Assembly: GCF_024448165.1 (NCBI RefSeq)
Contig: NZ_JAMOLN010000065.1
Span: 1 to 44,223, forward strand
From: Streptomyces longispororuber
GTDB lineage: Bacteria; Actinomycetota; Actinomycetes; Streptomycetales; Streptomycetaceae
Reading direction: 5' to 3'
Length of the DNA stretch: 44,223 nucleotides
Made by a program: the position numbers and the translations under genes. Of the stretch, positions 1 through 9,300 are shown piece after piece (positions within the stretch are counted from its first letter, which is position 1; each line of letters opens with the position of its first letter). The notes under the pieces are model-generated. The model was given only the letters and a program-made list of their open reading frames with translations, was not told the DNA's origin and did not search any database.

Positions 1-41
1 GAGATGGCCCTCACCGCCGAGCACCTGATCGTCATCGGGCG
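1..41. repeat. 41-bp inverted copy of 576-616 at the window edge
   Basis: Bases 1-41 are the exact reverse complement of bases 576-616, which lie inside the ABC ATPase gene. The match breaks at base 42. The stop codon of that gene (32-34) falls inside the copied piece. A perfect inverted copy ending exactly at the sequence edge is typical of a chimeric contig end, so it is probably not genomic. Confidence 0.85.
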
Positions 42-1180
42 TCCTTGTCCATGGTCGTGGGGGCCGGGGCCGGGGCGGCGGCGGGCGGCGTCGCGTACGG
101 GTTCTGGTCCGCGGCCTGCGGCATCTGCGCCGGCATCGGCTGCGGCTGGACCTGCGGCGGCGGCGGGGCGTACCAGCCCGGCTGGCCCTGACCCGGCACC
201 GGCATCTGCTGCGGCGGCATCACGCCCGGCGGCAGTTGCTCGTGCAGGCCCGCGCGCTGGTCGATGGTGGAGCGGTAGTCGACCGCGCCCTGCGTCATCC
301 GCATGTACGCCTCCTCCAGCGAGGCCTGGTGCGGGGAGAGCTCCCAGAGCCGGACGTCCGACTCGTGCGCGAGGTCGCTGATCCGCGGCAGCGGCAGACC
401 GGTCACCCGCAGCGCGCCGTCCTGCTCGGGCAGCACCTGGCCGCCGGCCTCGGTCAGCGCGACGCTCAGCTTCTCGCGCTGCTGCGGCTCCGTGTCCGGG
501 GTGCGGACCCGGGCGAAGCCCGCCGAGTTGTGCGCGATGAAGTCCTCGACGCTCATGTCGGCGAGGAGCTGGCCGCGCCCGATGACGATCAGGTGCTCGG
601 CGGTGAGGGCCATCTCGCTCATCAGGTGCGAGGAGACGAAGACCGTCCGGCCCTCGGCCGCGAGCGACTTCATCAGGTTCCTGACCCAGAGGATGCCCTC
701 GGGGTCGAGCCCGTTGACCGGCTCGTCGAAGAGCAGCACCTGCGGGTCGCCGAGGAGCGCGGCGGCGATGCCGAGCCGCTGCCCCATGCCCAGCGAGAAG
801 CCCTTCGAGCGGCGTCTTGCGACCTCCTGCAGACCGACCACACCGAGCACCTCGTCGACCCGGCGGGCCGGGATGCCGGCGAGCTGGGCCAGGCTCAGCA
901 GATGGCTGCGGGCGGTCCGCCCGCCGTGCACGGCCTTCGCGTCGAGCAGCGCGCCGACCTGGCGCGGCGCGTTCGGGAGCTTGCTGTACGGGTAGCCACC
1001 GATGGTCACGTGACCGGAGGTCGGCTGGTCGAGGCCGAGGATCATGCGCATCGTCGTCGACTTGCCCGAACCGTTGGGTCCGAGGAAGCCGGTGACGGTC
1101 CCCGGCCGCACCTGGAAGGAAAGGTTGTACACGGCCGTCTTCGCGCCGTAGCGCTTCGTCAGGCCGACTGCCTCGATCAT
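32..1180 (-). CDS. ABC-2 type transporter ATP-binding protein (C-terminus doubtful)
   Basis: This is a cytoplasmic ATPase subunit of a NatA/DrrA-like exporter. Counting from the ATG at 1180, the Walker A motif GPNGSGKS is at residues 34-41, the signature FSLGMGQ at 128-134, Walker B LLFDEP at 149-154 and the switch histidine at 185. After the ATPase domain comes a long Pro/Gln/Ala-rich tail, probably flexible. An upstream in-frame extension to 1228 exists, but MIEAVGLTKRYG is the normal family N-terminus and matches the paralogue at 4112-5125. The two ATPases share long identical stretches, so this is a duplicated cassette whose permease should lie beyond the left edge. The stop codon lies within the inverted copy at 1-41, so the last four residues (KDAR) are uncertain. 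The substrate cannot be told from the sequence. Confidence 0.88.
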   Translation of the reverse strand: MIEAVGLTKRYGAKTAVYNLSFQVRPGTVTGFLGPNGSGKSTTMRMILGLDQPTSGHVTIGGYPYSKLPNAPRQVGALLDAKAVHGGRTARSHLLSLAQLAGIPARRVDEVLGVVGLQEVARRRSKGFSLGMGQRLGIAAALLGDPQVLLFDEPVNGLDPEGILWVRNLMKSLAAEGRTVFVSSHLMSEMALTAEHLIVIGRGQLLADMSVEDFIAHNSAGFARVRTPDTEPQQREKLSVALTEAGGQVLPEQDGALRVTGLPLPRISDLAHESDVRLWELSPHQASLEEAYMRMTQGAVDYRSTIDQRAGLHEQLPPGVMPPQQMPVPGQGQPGWYAPPPPQVQPQPMPAQMPQAADQNPYATPPAAAPAPAPTTMDKDAR

Positions 1181-1324
1181 TCTCCGCACCCATCGGAAGT
1201 TCTGAACGGATTCGAAAGGGTTCGACAAGGTTCAGGACGTCGGGGCACACGCCCCCGTAAGGGTTAGGAGGGTATCCGAGCGCTGACGGTTCCGGCCAAG
1301 AGTGAGTAAAGGGTTCCGGGTGCC

Positions 1325-2212
1325 CTACCGGGGCGGCGGCAGCGAGTCGTCCAGCGGCGGCAGGTCGTCGTACGGACGCGGCTGCGCGGAGTCGTCGGCG
1401 TACGGCAGGAACTCGGTCTGCGGCAGCACCCAGCCCTCCTCGCCGAAGACCAGCGTGCCCTGCTCGCGCAGCCGGCGGTCGGCGCCCGCGGCGGCGACCC
1501 AGCTCGTCGCGTCAGGACCGAGCAGGTCCATCAGCCGCGGCGAGTCCTTCAGGAGGGACTCGAGCAGCTCGGACTGGTCGCCCCCGCCGGGCCGCGGGCG
1601 CTCGGTCACCGGGTCGGCGAGGACGCCGTGCGCGCTGAAGTAGATGTACGCGCCGCCCAGCCGCTCCCCGGACGGCATGGTCATCTCGAAGTCGCCGCCG
1701 GGCAGTATCGCCCGCCGGTAGTCCGGGAACTCCGTGTCGTCGACCGCCTTGAGCTGCGTGGCGTCCAGCCACGTCACCACCAGCTGCGTCTCCGCCTCGC
1801 GATCCACGTACGGGGTGCCCGCGACGTAGCCGGCCGGGCTGATGTGCCCGGAGCAGCCGACCGCGATGCCGCGCACCCGCACCGGCACCATCGGCACCGC
1901 GGCCGGGATGCCGAGCCGGGTCAGCTTGTACGTGACCTGGCCGGGGGACGCGTTCGAGCCGACCGCGATCACCGGGTGGCGGCGGCCGGTGGCGGCCTGC
2001 CCGCGGTCCACGAGAGCCTCGTCGAGGCGGCGCTGGGCGGCCTCCTCGACGTACCACTCGCCGAGCCGCTGGGGGCGCACGTCCAGTTCGAGGAGCTCGT
2101 CGTCGATGAGCAGGGACGGTACGGGTGCGGGACGCCCGGGGTAGGTCAGGGGCTGCCTGGCCGGTACGTCGTCAAGGCCCAGCGCCGCCAGGCTTCGGTC
2201 CTCAGTCCTCAC
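1325..2212 (-). CDS. conserved hypothetical protein with GGCT-like glycine motif
   Basis: This 295-residue soluble protein has no signal peptide or membrane segment. The start is a GTG at 2212 with GGAGGG about 8 nt upstream. Around residue 80 the stretch VIAVGSNASPGQ resembles the substrate-binding loop of gamma-glutamylcyclotransferase-like (GGCT) folds, which begins with Y/V-GSN. The C-terminal 35 residues are rich in Pro, Asp and Arg. I do not recognise a characterised homologue, and a GGCT-like fold is inferred from that motif only. It sits upstream of the ABC ATPase on the same strand, and diverges from the channel-like gene at 2394. Confidence 0.75.
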   Translation of the reverse strand: MRTEDRSLAALGLDDVPARQPLTYPGRPAPVPSLLIDDELLELDVRPQRLGEWYVEEAAQRRLDEALVDRGQAATGRRHPVIAVGSNASPGQVTYKLTRLGIPAAVPMVPVRVRGIAVGCSGHISPAGYVAGTPYVDREAETQLVVTWLDATQLKAVDDTEFPDYRRAILPGGDFEMTMPSGERLGGAYIYFSAHGVLADPVTERPRPGGGDQSELLESLLKDSPRLMDLLGPDATSWVAAAGADRRLREQGTLVFGEEGWVLPQTEFLPYADDSAQPRPYDDLPPLDDSLPPPR

Positions 2213-2393
2213 GATGGTGCCCTCCGGGGATGGTCACGCGGTGCGGGGACAGCCTTCCACGGGAACAGGTACCCGCGCGGCGCGTTCGTTGCCCATCTCC
2301 TGGCGGGTTGATCGGTGCGGATCGGGGGAAAGTAGCCATTCCACCCGTGGGGAGGCCGGACAAGTCCGGTGCGGGGGAGGGGAGTTGGGGCCG

Positions 2394-3470
2394 ATGGTGA
2401 GGTGGCGACGGAGGGCGGGCGGGCACCCCAGGTACCGGACGTCCGTTCGCGGGTGGATCGCGGGCCGCACCGTCCACGCGCTGCTGCTGATGACGCTGAC
2501 CGCCCTCGCGGCGCTGTCCGCCGTCATCGCGGTGGTCTGGACGCTGACCGAGCACTCGCCGCGCTCGGTCGGCGAGCGGTTCGGGGACCAGGAGGCGCTG
2601 CTCGACCTGGGGCTCTCGACGCTGCGCGCCTGCGTCGGCACGGACAGCCTCAGCCCCGAGCCGGACAGCACCGCCCACCAGGTCCTGGCCACGGTCGCCT
2701 CGGTGACCGGCGCGCTCGCGCCCGCCGTGCTCCTCGGCTTCGTGCTGATCAAGATGTTCGCGCTGCGCCCCTTCGTCTGGCGGCGGCGCGCCTCCATCTC
2801 GCACGCCTGGTCCGCCGACTTCCCCGGATACTCGCGCGCCCACGCGAACAGCAACGACGCGATCATCGCGATCCGCTTCTACAACCGCTTCGACAACCTC
2901 TCGGTCGTCGACCTGCACGCCCGCGCTCACCTGCGCTACCTCGAACGCTCACCGCACGACGGCAGCCTCGTCATCTACAAGAAGTGGCTCAAGGTCCTCG
3001 ACGAGAAGGGCGAGGCGGCCGACGAGCGCTGCTGGCTCGCCGTCGAGCGCGGCGCGCCCTTCACCGTGTGGATCCCGGTCGACGCACCGGTGACCGAGCT
3101 GCCCTTCGACCGCATCCAGGGCAAGGACCTGACGCGGTCGACCGGCGTGGAGCTGATGGTGCGGCTGACGGCGCGCACGGTCGGGCTCGGCACGGAGGTC
3201 GCCGACGAGCGCTGGTTCACGGTCGGGCCCGAGGACTTCGAACTGGGCCGGTTCGTGCCCCTGGAGCCCGACCTCGGCCGTGACGTGTGGGAGTGGGACG
3301 GCTGGCGCGGCTTCGACGACCTGCTGCCCGAACCGGGCGTCAGGCGTCCCGCTTCTTCAGCAGGACGTACCCGACCAGCAGGGCCGCCGCCACCCACACC
3401 AGCAGGATCGCGAGGCCGCCCCACGGGCCGTAGGGGGCGTCGTCGTTGGGTGGGGAGACCACCTGCATGA
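2394..3470 (+). CDS. two-TM Kir-channel-like membrane protein lacking the K+ selectivity filter
   Basis: The 358-residue protein starts at ATG 2394 behind a purine-rich GGGGAGGGGAG. TM1 is about residues 27-52 and TM2 about 97-125, followed by a basic stretch and a cytoplasmic domain. The layout follows KirBac/Kir channels: pore region, TM2 ending LGFVLIKMF (Kir proteins have LG-x3-K/R-hydrophobic), then IIAIRFYNRFDNL and VVDLHARAHLRYLE, which resemble the Kir 'RV.N.R...I..A..R..L' strands, and a terminal GWRGFDDLLP like the final 'YTRFND' strand of KirBac. Where Kir proteins have T-V/I-G-Y-G there is TLRACVGTDSLSP (residues 76-88), so K+ selectivity is not expected. The last 43 residues are Arg/Pro-rich and lie antisense to the convergent permease gene. 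The family call is by eye, and the substrate is unknown. Confidence 0.75.
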   Translation: MVRWRRRAGGHPRYRTSVRGWIAGRTVHALLLMTLTALAALSAVIAVVWTLTEHSPRSVGERFGDQEALLDLGLSTLRACVGTDSLSPEPDSTAHQVLATVASVTGALAPAVLLGFVLIKMFALRPFVWRRRASISHAWSADFPGYSRAHANSNDAIIAIRFYNRFDNLSVVDLHARAHLRYLERSPHDGSLVIYKKWLKVLDEKGEAADERCWLAVERGAPFTVWIPVDAPVTELPFDRIQGKDLTRSTGVELMVRLTARTVGLGTEVADERWFTVGPEDFELGRFVPLEPDLGRDVWEWDGWRGFDDLLPEPGVRRPASSAGRTRPAGPPPPTPAGSRGRPTGRRGRRRWVGRPPA

Positions 3471-4110
3471 CCTTGAGGCCGGCCTGGTCGGGGAAGTACT
3501 GGGCCACCTTCTTCGTCGCCGAGACGCTGCCGAGGATCGGTGAGACGAGGAAGAAGAACGGCATGAGGATGCCGAGCGAGAGCATCGGGGAGCGGAGCAT
3601 CGCCGCGACGCCCATGGAGAACATCGCGATCAGCGTCATGTAGACGGCGGCGCCGAGGACCGCGCGCAGCACGTTCGGGGCGCCGAGGTCCGTCCGGTGG
3701 TCGCCGAGCATCAGCTGGCCGAGGAAGAACGCCGCGAAGCTCGTGACCAGGGCCACGACGAGCGCGAGGAGCGCGGCGACCGCGACCTTGGAGAAGAGGA
3801 ACGTGGCGCGCTGCGGGACCGCGGCGAGCGAGGTGCGGATCATGCCCGTGCTGTACTCGCTGGCGACGACCAGGACCCCGAAGACGATCATCGCCAGCTG
3901 GCCGAGGGTGAGGCCGGAGAAGGAGATGAACGTCGGGTCGAAGGTCAGCTTGTCCGCGGTGGAGAGGTTCTTGAACTCGTTCTTGGACAGGGCGCTGATC
4001 AGCATGCCGAGCCCGACGGAGACGATCACGGCGAGGCTGAGCGTGAGAGCCGTCGAGTTCACCGACTTGATCTTGGTCCACTCGGACCGGAGGACCTGGG
4101 CCGCGGCCAT
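3340..4110 (-). CDS. ABC-2 type transporter permease
   Basis: This 256-residue integral membrane protein has about six hydrophobic segments and the typical ABC-2 N-terminus VLRSEWTKIKSVNST (residues 6-20), which precedes TM1. ATG 4110 lies one base after the stop codon of the ATPase at 4112, so the two are translationally coupled and form one exporter. 'SEYSTGMIRTSLAAVPQR', about a third of the way in, is the conserved cytoplasmic loop of NatB-like permeases. The gene converges on the channel-like gene and overlaps its 3' end by 131 bp. The substrate is unknown. Confidence 0.9.
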   Translation of the reverse strand: MAAAQVLRSEWTKIKSVNSTALTLSLAVIVSVGLGMLISALSKNEFKNLSTADKLTFDPTFISFSGLTLGQLAMIVFGVLVVASEYSTGMIRTSLAAVPQRATFLFSKVAVAALLALVVALVTSFAAFFLGQLMLGDHRTDLGAPNVLRAVLGAAVYMTLIAMFSMGVAAMLRSPMLSLGILMPFFFLVSPILGSVSATKKVAQYFPDQAGLKVMQVVSPPNDDAPYGPWGGLAILLVWVAAALLVGYVLLKKRDA

Positions 4111-4111
4111 C

Positions 4112-5125
4112 TCAGGCCCCCCTCTCGTCGTTGCTGCCGTTGCCCTGCTGCCAGGAGGCGCCCCAGCCCTGTTGCGGCTGCTGCCCCGGTGGCGCCGCCG
4201 CCGTCGGCGGCGCGGTGGGGTCCGAGTGCGCGTGGTACTCGACCGACTCCGCCGTCAGCTGCATGAACGCCTCCTCCAGGGACGCCTGCTGAGGGCTCAG
4301 CTCGTGCAGGACGAGCTGATGTCCCGCGGCCAGCTCGCCCAGTTCCTCGGGGGAGTGGCCGTCGACCTCCAGCGTGCCGTTCCCGGCCTCGACGACCGTG
4401 ATCCCGGCCGTGTGCAGGACGTCGAGCAGCCGCTCGCGCTGGGGCGAGCGCAGCCGTACGTAGCTCCGGGAGTTCTGCCGGATGAAGTCCGCCATCGAGG
4501 TGTCGGCGAGCAGCCGGCCCTGGCCGATGACGACCAGGTGGTCCGCGGTGAGGGCCATCTCGCTCATCAGGTGCGAGGAGACGAAGACCGTGCGGCCGGC
4601 CGCCGCGAGGGACTTCATCAGATTGCGGATCCAGTGGATGCCCTCGGGGTCGAGCCCGTTGACCGGCTCGTCGAACATCAGGATCCGCGGGTCGCCGAGG
4701 AGCGCGCCCGCGATGCCGAGGCGCTGCCCCATGCCGAGCGAGAAGCCCTTGGCCTTCTTCCGGGACACCGCGGTGAGCCCCACCGTGTCCAGGACCTCGG
4801 TCACCCGGCCCTTGGGGATCCCGTTCGACTGGGCCAGACAGAGGAGGTGGTTGTAGGCGCTGCGACCGCCGTGCATCGCCTTCGCGTCGAGGAGCGCGCC
4901 GATGTAACGGAGGGGATCCTTCAGCTGGGCGTAGTGCTTGCCGTCGATCCGCACCGTGCCCGCGGTCGGGTTGTCGAGGCCCAGCATCATCCGCATCGTG
5001 GTGGACTTGCCCGCGCCGTTCGGGCCCAGGAAGCCGGTCACGATGCCCGGCTGCACGGTGAACGTCAGATGGTTGACGGCCGTCTTCTCGCCGTACCGCT
5101 TGGTCAGCCCCTCGAGCTCGATCAT
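4112..5125 (-). CDS. ABC-2 type transporter ATP-binding protein
   Basis: This 337-residue ATPase partners the permease that follows one base downstream. Walker A GPNGAGKS is at residues 34-41. Further on are the signature FSLGMGQ, Walker B LMFDEP and the switch-histidine segment VSSHLMSEM. A Gln/Gly/Pro-rich tail ends in GNGSNDERGA. It is closely similar to the ATPase at 32-1180, including the linker GYxxLxxP-type region and the 'LHELSPQQASLEEAF' regulatory segment, so the two cassettes probably arose by duplication. The start at 5125 has no clear Shine-Dalgarno sequence. A TAGCGT hexamer 6 nt upstream would allow a leaderless transcript, but that is weak evidence. Confidence 0.92.
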   Translation of the reverse strand: MIELEGLTKRYGEKTAVNHLTFTVQPGIVTGFLGPNGAGKSTTMRMMLGLDNPTAGTVRIDGKHYAQLKDPLRYIGALLDAKAMHGGRSAYNHLLCLAQSNGIPKGRVTEVLDTVGLTAVSRKKAKGFSLGMGQRLGIAGALLGDPRILMFDEPVNGLDPEGIHWIRNLMKSLAAAGRTVFVSSHLMSEMALTADHLVVIGQGRLLADTSMADFIRQNSRSYVRLRSPQRERLLDVLHTAGITVVEAGNGTLEVDGHSPEELGELAAGHQLVLHELSPQQASLEEAFMQLTAESVEYHAHSDPTAPPTAAAPPGQQPQQGWGASWQQGNGSNDERGA

Positions 5126-5145
5126 GCGGCAACGCTAAAACGGGC

Positions 5146-5175
5146 AAAAGCCCCCTGCCACTTGGGGCAGGGGGC
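5146..5175 (-). terminator. intrinsic terminator of filP
   Basis: Bases 5150-5159 pair perfectly with 5166-5175 (10-bp GC-rich stem, 6-nt loop). On the minus strand the stem is followed by TTTTGC. It lies 23 bp past the filP stop and in front of the ABC ATPase gene, so it separates the two units. Confidence 0.85.
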
Positions 5176-5198
5176 CTCGGGCCGTCGGGGAACGGGTG

Positions 5199-6134
5199 TC
5201 AGCGGGACTGCTGAGCCGGCACCCCGCGCGAGATCGGCTCGTCCTCGGCCGGCGCACCCGCGGCGGCGACCGCCGCACCGGTGAGCGTGGCCAGCATCTC
5301 GCGCACGTTCGTGAGCTGGGCGTTGATCGAGTCGCGCCGGTTGGTCAGCGCCGCCAGCTCGCGCTCGGACTCCGAGCGGATGCGGTCGGCCTTGGCGTTC
5401 GCGTCGGCCACGATGTCCTCGGCCTGGCGCTGGGCCGTCTCCACCGTCTGACGCGCGCGGCGCTCGGCGTCGGTGCGCAGCTTCTCGGCCTCCAGGCGGA
5501 GCTGCTCCGCACGGTGCTCGATCTCCGCGAGACGCTTCTCGGCCTTGGCCTGACGCGAGGCCAGGTCGCGCTCGGACTGCTCGCGGCGCTTGGCCAGGTT
5601 CGTCTCGAAGTCCGCGGCGGCCTGGGCGGCCTTGGCGCGCGTCTCCTCGAAGAGCGCGTCCGCCTCCTCGCGCTTGGACTGCGCGTCCTTCTGCGCCTCG
5701 GTGCGCAGCGAGGTCGCCTCGCCCTTGGCCTTCTCGACGATCCGGACGCCCTCGTCCTCGGCCTTGGCCTTGCGCTCCGCGGCGAACGACTCCGCGTCGT
5801 TGCGCACCTGCTGGGCCGCCGACTCGGCGAGCTCCCGGTGCTGCTCGGCGGCCCGGCGGGCCTCCTCGCGCAGGTCCTTGGCCTCCTCCTCGGCGAGGCG
5901 GAGGATCTTCTCGACGCGCGCGCCCAGGCCGGCGTACGACGGCTCCGCGTCGTTCACCTGGGCCTGGGCGTTCTGCGTCTCGAGGTGGAGTTCCTCGATG
6001 CGCTTTTCCAGAGCAGTGATTCGAGCAAGAGCGCTGTCACGGTCGGAGACGAGCTTGGAGATTCGTTCGTCCACCTGAGCGCGGTCGTACCCACGCCGCA
6101 CAAGCTCGAAGCCGTAGGGGGAAGTGTCGCTCAT
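5199..6134 (-). CDS. filP: FilP, intermediate-filament-like coiled-coil protein
   Basis: FilP forms filaments and networks behind hyphal tips and interacts with DivIVA and Scy in Streptomyces. The 311-residue product starts MSDTSPYGFELVRRGYDRAQVDERI, a conserved non-repetitive head. From about residue 30 to 285 it is a continuous Ala/Glu/Arg/Lys-rich coiled coil ('EKLRTDAERRARQTVE', 'EDIVADANAKADRIRSE'), and it ends in an AAAGAPAEDEP tail. The family is described as having a long coiled-coil repeat mixing heptads with a hendecad-like insert. The start ATG 6134 has AGGAA about 5 nt upstream. It has its own probable promoter and terminator, although it follows scy in the same direction. Gene pair, length and sequence agree with S. 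coelicolor FilP (SCO5396). Confidence 0.95.
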   Translation of the reverse strand: MSDTSPYGFELVRRGYDRAQVDERISKLVSDRDSALARITALEKRIEELHLETQNAQAQVNDAEPSYAGLGARVEKILRLAEEEAKDLREEARRAAEQHRELAESAAQQVRNDAESFAAERKAKAEDEGVRIVEKAKGEATSLRTEAQKDAQSKREEADALFEETRAKAAQAAADFETNLAKRREQSERDLASRQAKAEKRLAEIEHRAEQLRLEAEKLRTDAERRARQTVETAQRQAEDIVADANAKADRIRSESERELAALTNRRDSINAQLTNVREMLATLTGAAVAAAGAPAEDEPISRGVPAQQSR

Positions 6135-6174
6135 GGGGTTCCTGTCGAATGAGACCGGTGAGGTGATAGGGGGA

Positions 6175-6197
6175 ATCCTAGGGGGCCAAGCGGCGTG
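6175..6197 (-). promoter_or_regulatory. candidate filP promoter
   Basis: On the minus strand TAGGAT (6180-6175) is a perfect HrdB-type -10. GATGAC lies 16 nt upstream as a weak -35. The transcript would start near 6168, giving a leader of about 34 nt with the AGGAA ribosome site. This is sequence inspection only. Confidence 0.45.
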
Positions 6198-6260
6198 TCA
6201 TCGAGCAGATGCCCGTTTGATCTGGAGAATGACACCCCTTTTGAGTGGCGTAACGGCGGA

Positions 6261-6300
6261 GTGCTTGCCAGAAGAAGGGCCGAAGGTCCTTACCAAGCAC
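6261..6300 (-). terminator. nested stem-loop after scy
   Basis: The outer arms GTGCTTG (6261-6267) and CAAGCAC (6294-6300) are perfectly complementary. They enclose a second hairpin, AAGGGCC (6275-6281) with GGTCCTT (6285-6291), which has one G-U pair. It starts 18 bp after the scy stop. There is no strong T-tract, so it may be a terminator or an mRNA-stabilising structure that separates scy from filP expression. Confidence 0.5.
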
Positions 6301-6317
6301 GACAGTTGTCCTCCTGG

Positions 6318-9300
6318 CTAGCCCTCTGACCCCTTGCCACCCGAACGTGTGGCCCCCGCTGTGGCGCCCGCCTTGACGCCGCCGTCCTTGCCCCCGCCAC
6401 CGGACGGTGTCTCAAAAGACTCCAACGCCTCCAGTACGTCCTGGACACGGGAGATCTCCGCGTTGATGTCCTCGCGGCGCCTGACCAGCACGTCGAGCTC
6501 GCGCTGACCCTTTTCGATCATGGAACTGGCCTCGGCCTCCGCATCGGCCCTGAGCTTTTCCGCCTCGCGCGTGAGCTCGGCCTTTTTCTGCTCGGCTTCC
6601 TTGAGCAGACCCTCGGCCTTTTTCACGGCGGCGATACGGACCTTGCCGGCCTCCGAATTGGCGTCGTTCAGCAGGTCCTTGGCCTTGGTCTGCGCCTCGG
6701 TGAGCTGCTCCTCCGCGGCCTTGACCAGCGCGTCGCACCGCTCGCCCGCGTTCTTCATGGCCTCCGCCGACTCGCGGCGCGCGCGCTCGTGCAGTTCGTC
6801 GATCTCGCCGGTGATCCGGTCGCGCAGCTCCTCCGCCCGCTCCCTTATCTGCGTCGCGTCCCGGCGGGCGCCGACGAGCAGCTCGTCCGCGTCCGTCCGG
6901 GCCTTCTCCACCCGCGCGTTGCCCTCGACGGTGCCCTCGGCGACCAGGCGGTCCGCCTCGCTGCGGGCCGCACCGACCATGGTGTCGGCCTGCGCCTCCG
7001 CGTCCGCCGTCGTCTTCTGCGCCGCCTCCAGCGCCTCGCGGGTCAGCTTGTCGGCCTCGGCCGCGGACTCCGTGATCAGCTTGTCGACCTGCTCGGCGGC
7101 CTCCGTGCGCCGCTTGTTGGCGTCCTTGCGGGCCTCGTCCAGCGTGCGCTCCGCCTCGTCCCGCGCGGCCGACGTGATCCGGTCGGCCTCCTGGGCGGCC
7201 TCCGCCTTGACCCGCTCGGACTCCGTGCGCATCCGCTCGGCGTGCTGCTGCGCGGAACCGACCGTCTCGGCGGCCTCGGCGCGCAGCCGCTCCGCGTCCC
7301 CGGTCGCGTCCGAGATCAGCTTCTCGGCCTTGGCCACGGACTCGGCACGGACCCGCTCCGCCTCGGTCCGGGTGTCGGTCGTCAACTGCTCGGCGGCGGC
7401 CGTCGACTCGGCCCGCAGCCGCTCGGCCTCCGCGGTCGCGGTGCCGATCAGCTCCTCGGCCTTCGCGGTCGACTCGGCGCGGACCCGCTCCGCCTCCGCG
7501 TTCGTCTCCGTCGTCAGCCGGTCGGCCTCGGACGTCGCCTCGGTGATCAGGGTGTCAGCCTGCGCCGCGGCGTCGGACCGGATCCGGTTGGCGTCCTCGC
7601 GGGCCTCGGCGCGGGTGCGCGAGGCGTCCTGGTCGGCGCCCGTGCGCAGGTCGGCGACCTCGGTGCGGACCCGCTGGGCGTGCTCGGACGCATCGGTGCG
7701 CAGCCGCTCGGACTCGGCGATCGCCTCCGAAACGGTGCGCTCCGCAAGGGACTTGGCGGCCTCCGACTCGGCGGCGGCCTCACCCCGTACGCGATTGGCG
7801 TCCTCGGTCGCCCGCTCGCGCTCCGCGTACGCGTCGGAGCGGACCCGGTCCGCCTCCTCCTGCGCCTCCTGCTTCGTGCGCTCCGCCGCGTGCTCGGCGG
7901 CCGAGCGCAGCCCGGCGATCTCCTCCTGGGCCTGCTCCTGGAGACCGGACACGGAGTCGCGGACCTGCTGCGCGGTCTGCTCGGCGGTGGAGACCATCTC
8001 GGTCGCCCGCCGGTCGGCCTCCTCGACCAGTCGCGTCGCCTCGGTCTGCGCCTCGTCGACCCGGGCGCGCGCCACCGCGAGGAGCTCCTCGCTCTGCTCG
8101 CGGGCCCGCTCACGCTCCTGGTCGGCCTCCTGGCGCGCGCTGCCGAGCGTCTCCTCGGCCTCGCGCCGGCGCCGGGTGGCCTCCTCCTGCGCGGCGGCCA
8201 GCGTCTCCGCGGCCTCCGCGGAGATCCGCTCGGCCGCGGTCTGCGCCTCGGCGCGGATCCGGTCGGCGGACTCCTGCGCCTCCGTCTTGAGCCGCTCCGC
8301 CTCGGTGGCGGCCTCGGTCCGCAGCCGGATCGCGACGTTCTCCGCCTCGGAACGGGTCGTCGACGCGTCCGACGCGGCCTCGGTGCGCAGCCGCTCCGCC
8401 TCCGTCTCGGCCTGCGCCTGCAGCGTCCTGGCGCGCTCGGCGGCCTCGGCGCGCAGCCGGTCGGCCTCGTCGGCCGCCTCCCGGCGCTGCCGCTCGGCCT
8501 CGGCGCGCGCGTCGTTCAGCGTCGTCTCGGACGCCGTGAGCCGCTCCTCGGCCTCCGTGTGCAGCCGGGTCAGCTCGCGGGCCGCCTCGTCCTGCCGGGC
8601 GCTTATGGCCCGCTCGGTCTCCTCCTTGAGGGACTGCGCGGCGCGCTCCGCGTCGGCCTTGGTGGCCTCGGCCTGCTCCTCGGCCTCGGCGCGGTGCCGC
8701 TCGGCCTCCGCACGCGTGCGCTCCAGGGTCTCCTCGGCCTGCTTGCGCAGCGACGTGGCGCGCTCGATGGCCTCGGTGCGGACCCGCTCGGACTCCGTCG
8801 ACGCCGCGCCGCGCAGCTCGTCGGCGTCCGCCTTCGCCTTGGCGAGGAGCTGCTCGGCGGTGCTGGCCGCCTCCTCGATCTGCTGGACGGCCTCGCGGCG
8901 GGCCTCGGCCCGGATCCGCTCGCCCTCCTCGACGGCCTCGGCCCGCAGCTGCTCGGCCTCGCCGCGCAGCCGGCGCGCCTCCTCCTGCAGCTCGACCGTC
9001 TTGGCCCGGTACTCCTTGGTGTCGTCCTTCGCCGTGCCCTTGAGCTGCTCGGCGATGTCGTGCGCCTCGGAGCGCAGCCGGTCGGCCTCCGCCTCGGCCT
9101 CGGCGCGGATCCGCTCGGCCTCCTCGGCGGCCGCCCGCGTCGTCGACTGGGCCTCCTCCGAGGCCTTGTTCAGCACGTCCTCGGCGGTGCGCGCGGCCTT
9201 CGCGAGCTCGCCCGCGGTCTCCTCGGCCGTGACCGTACGGGCCTTCTCCTTGGCTTCCGCGATCACCTTGTCGGCCTCGGCGCGCGCGGTGGCGACGGTC

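Noticed and set aside
5125..5145. Leaderless promoter for the second ABC ATPase
   Set aside because: TAGCGT is only a partial match and no -35 is visible, so I did not list it as a feature.
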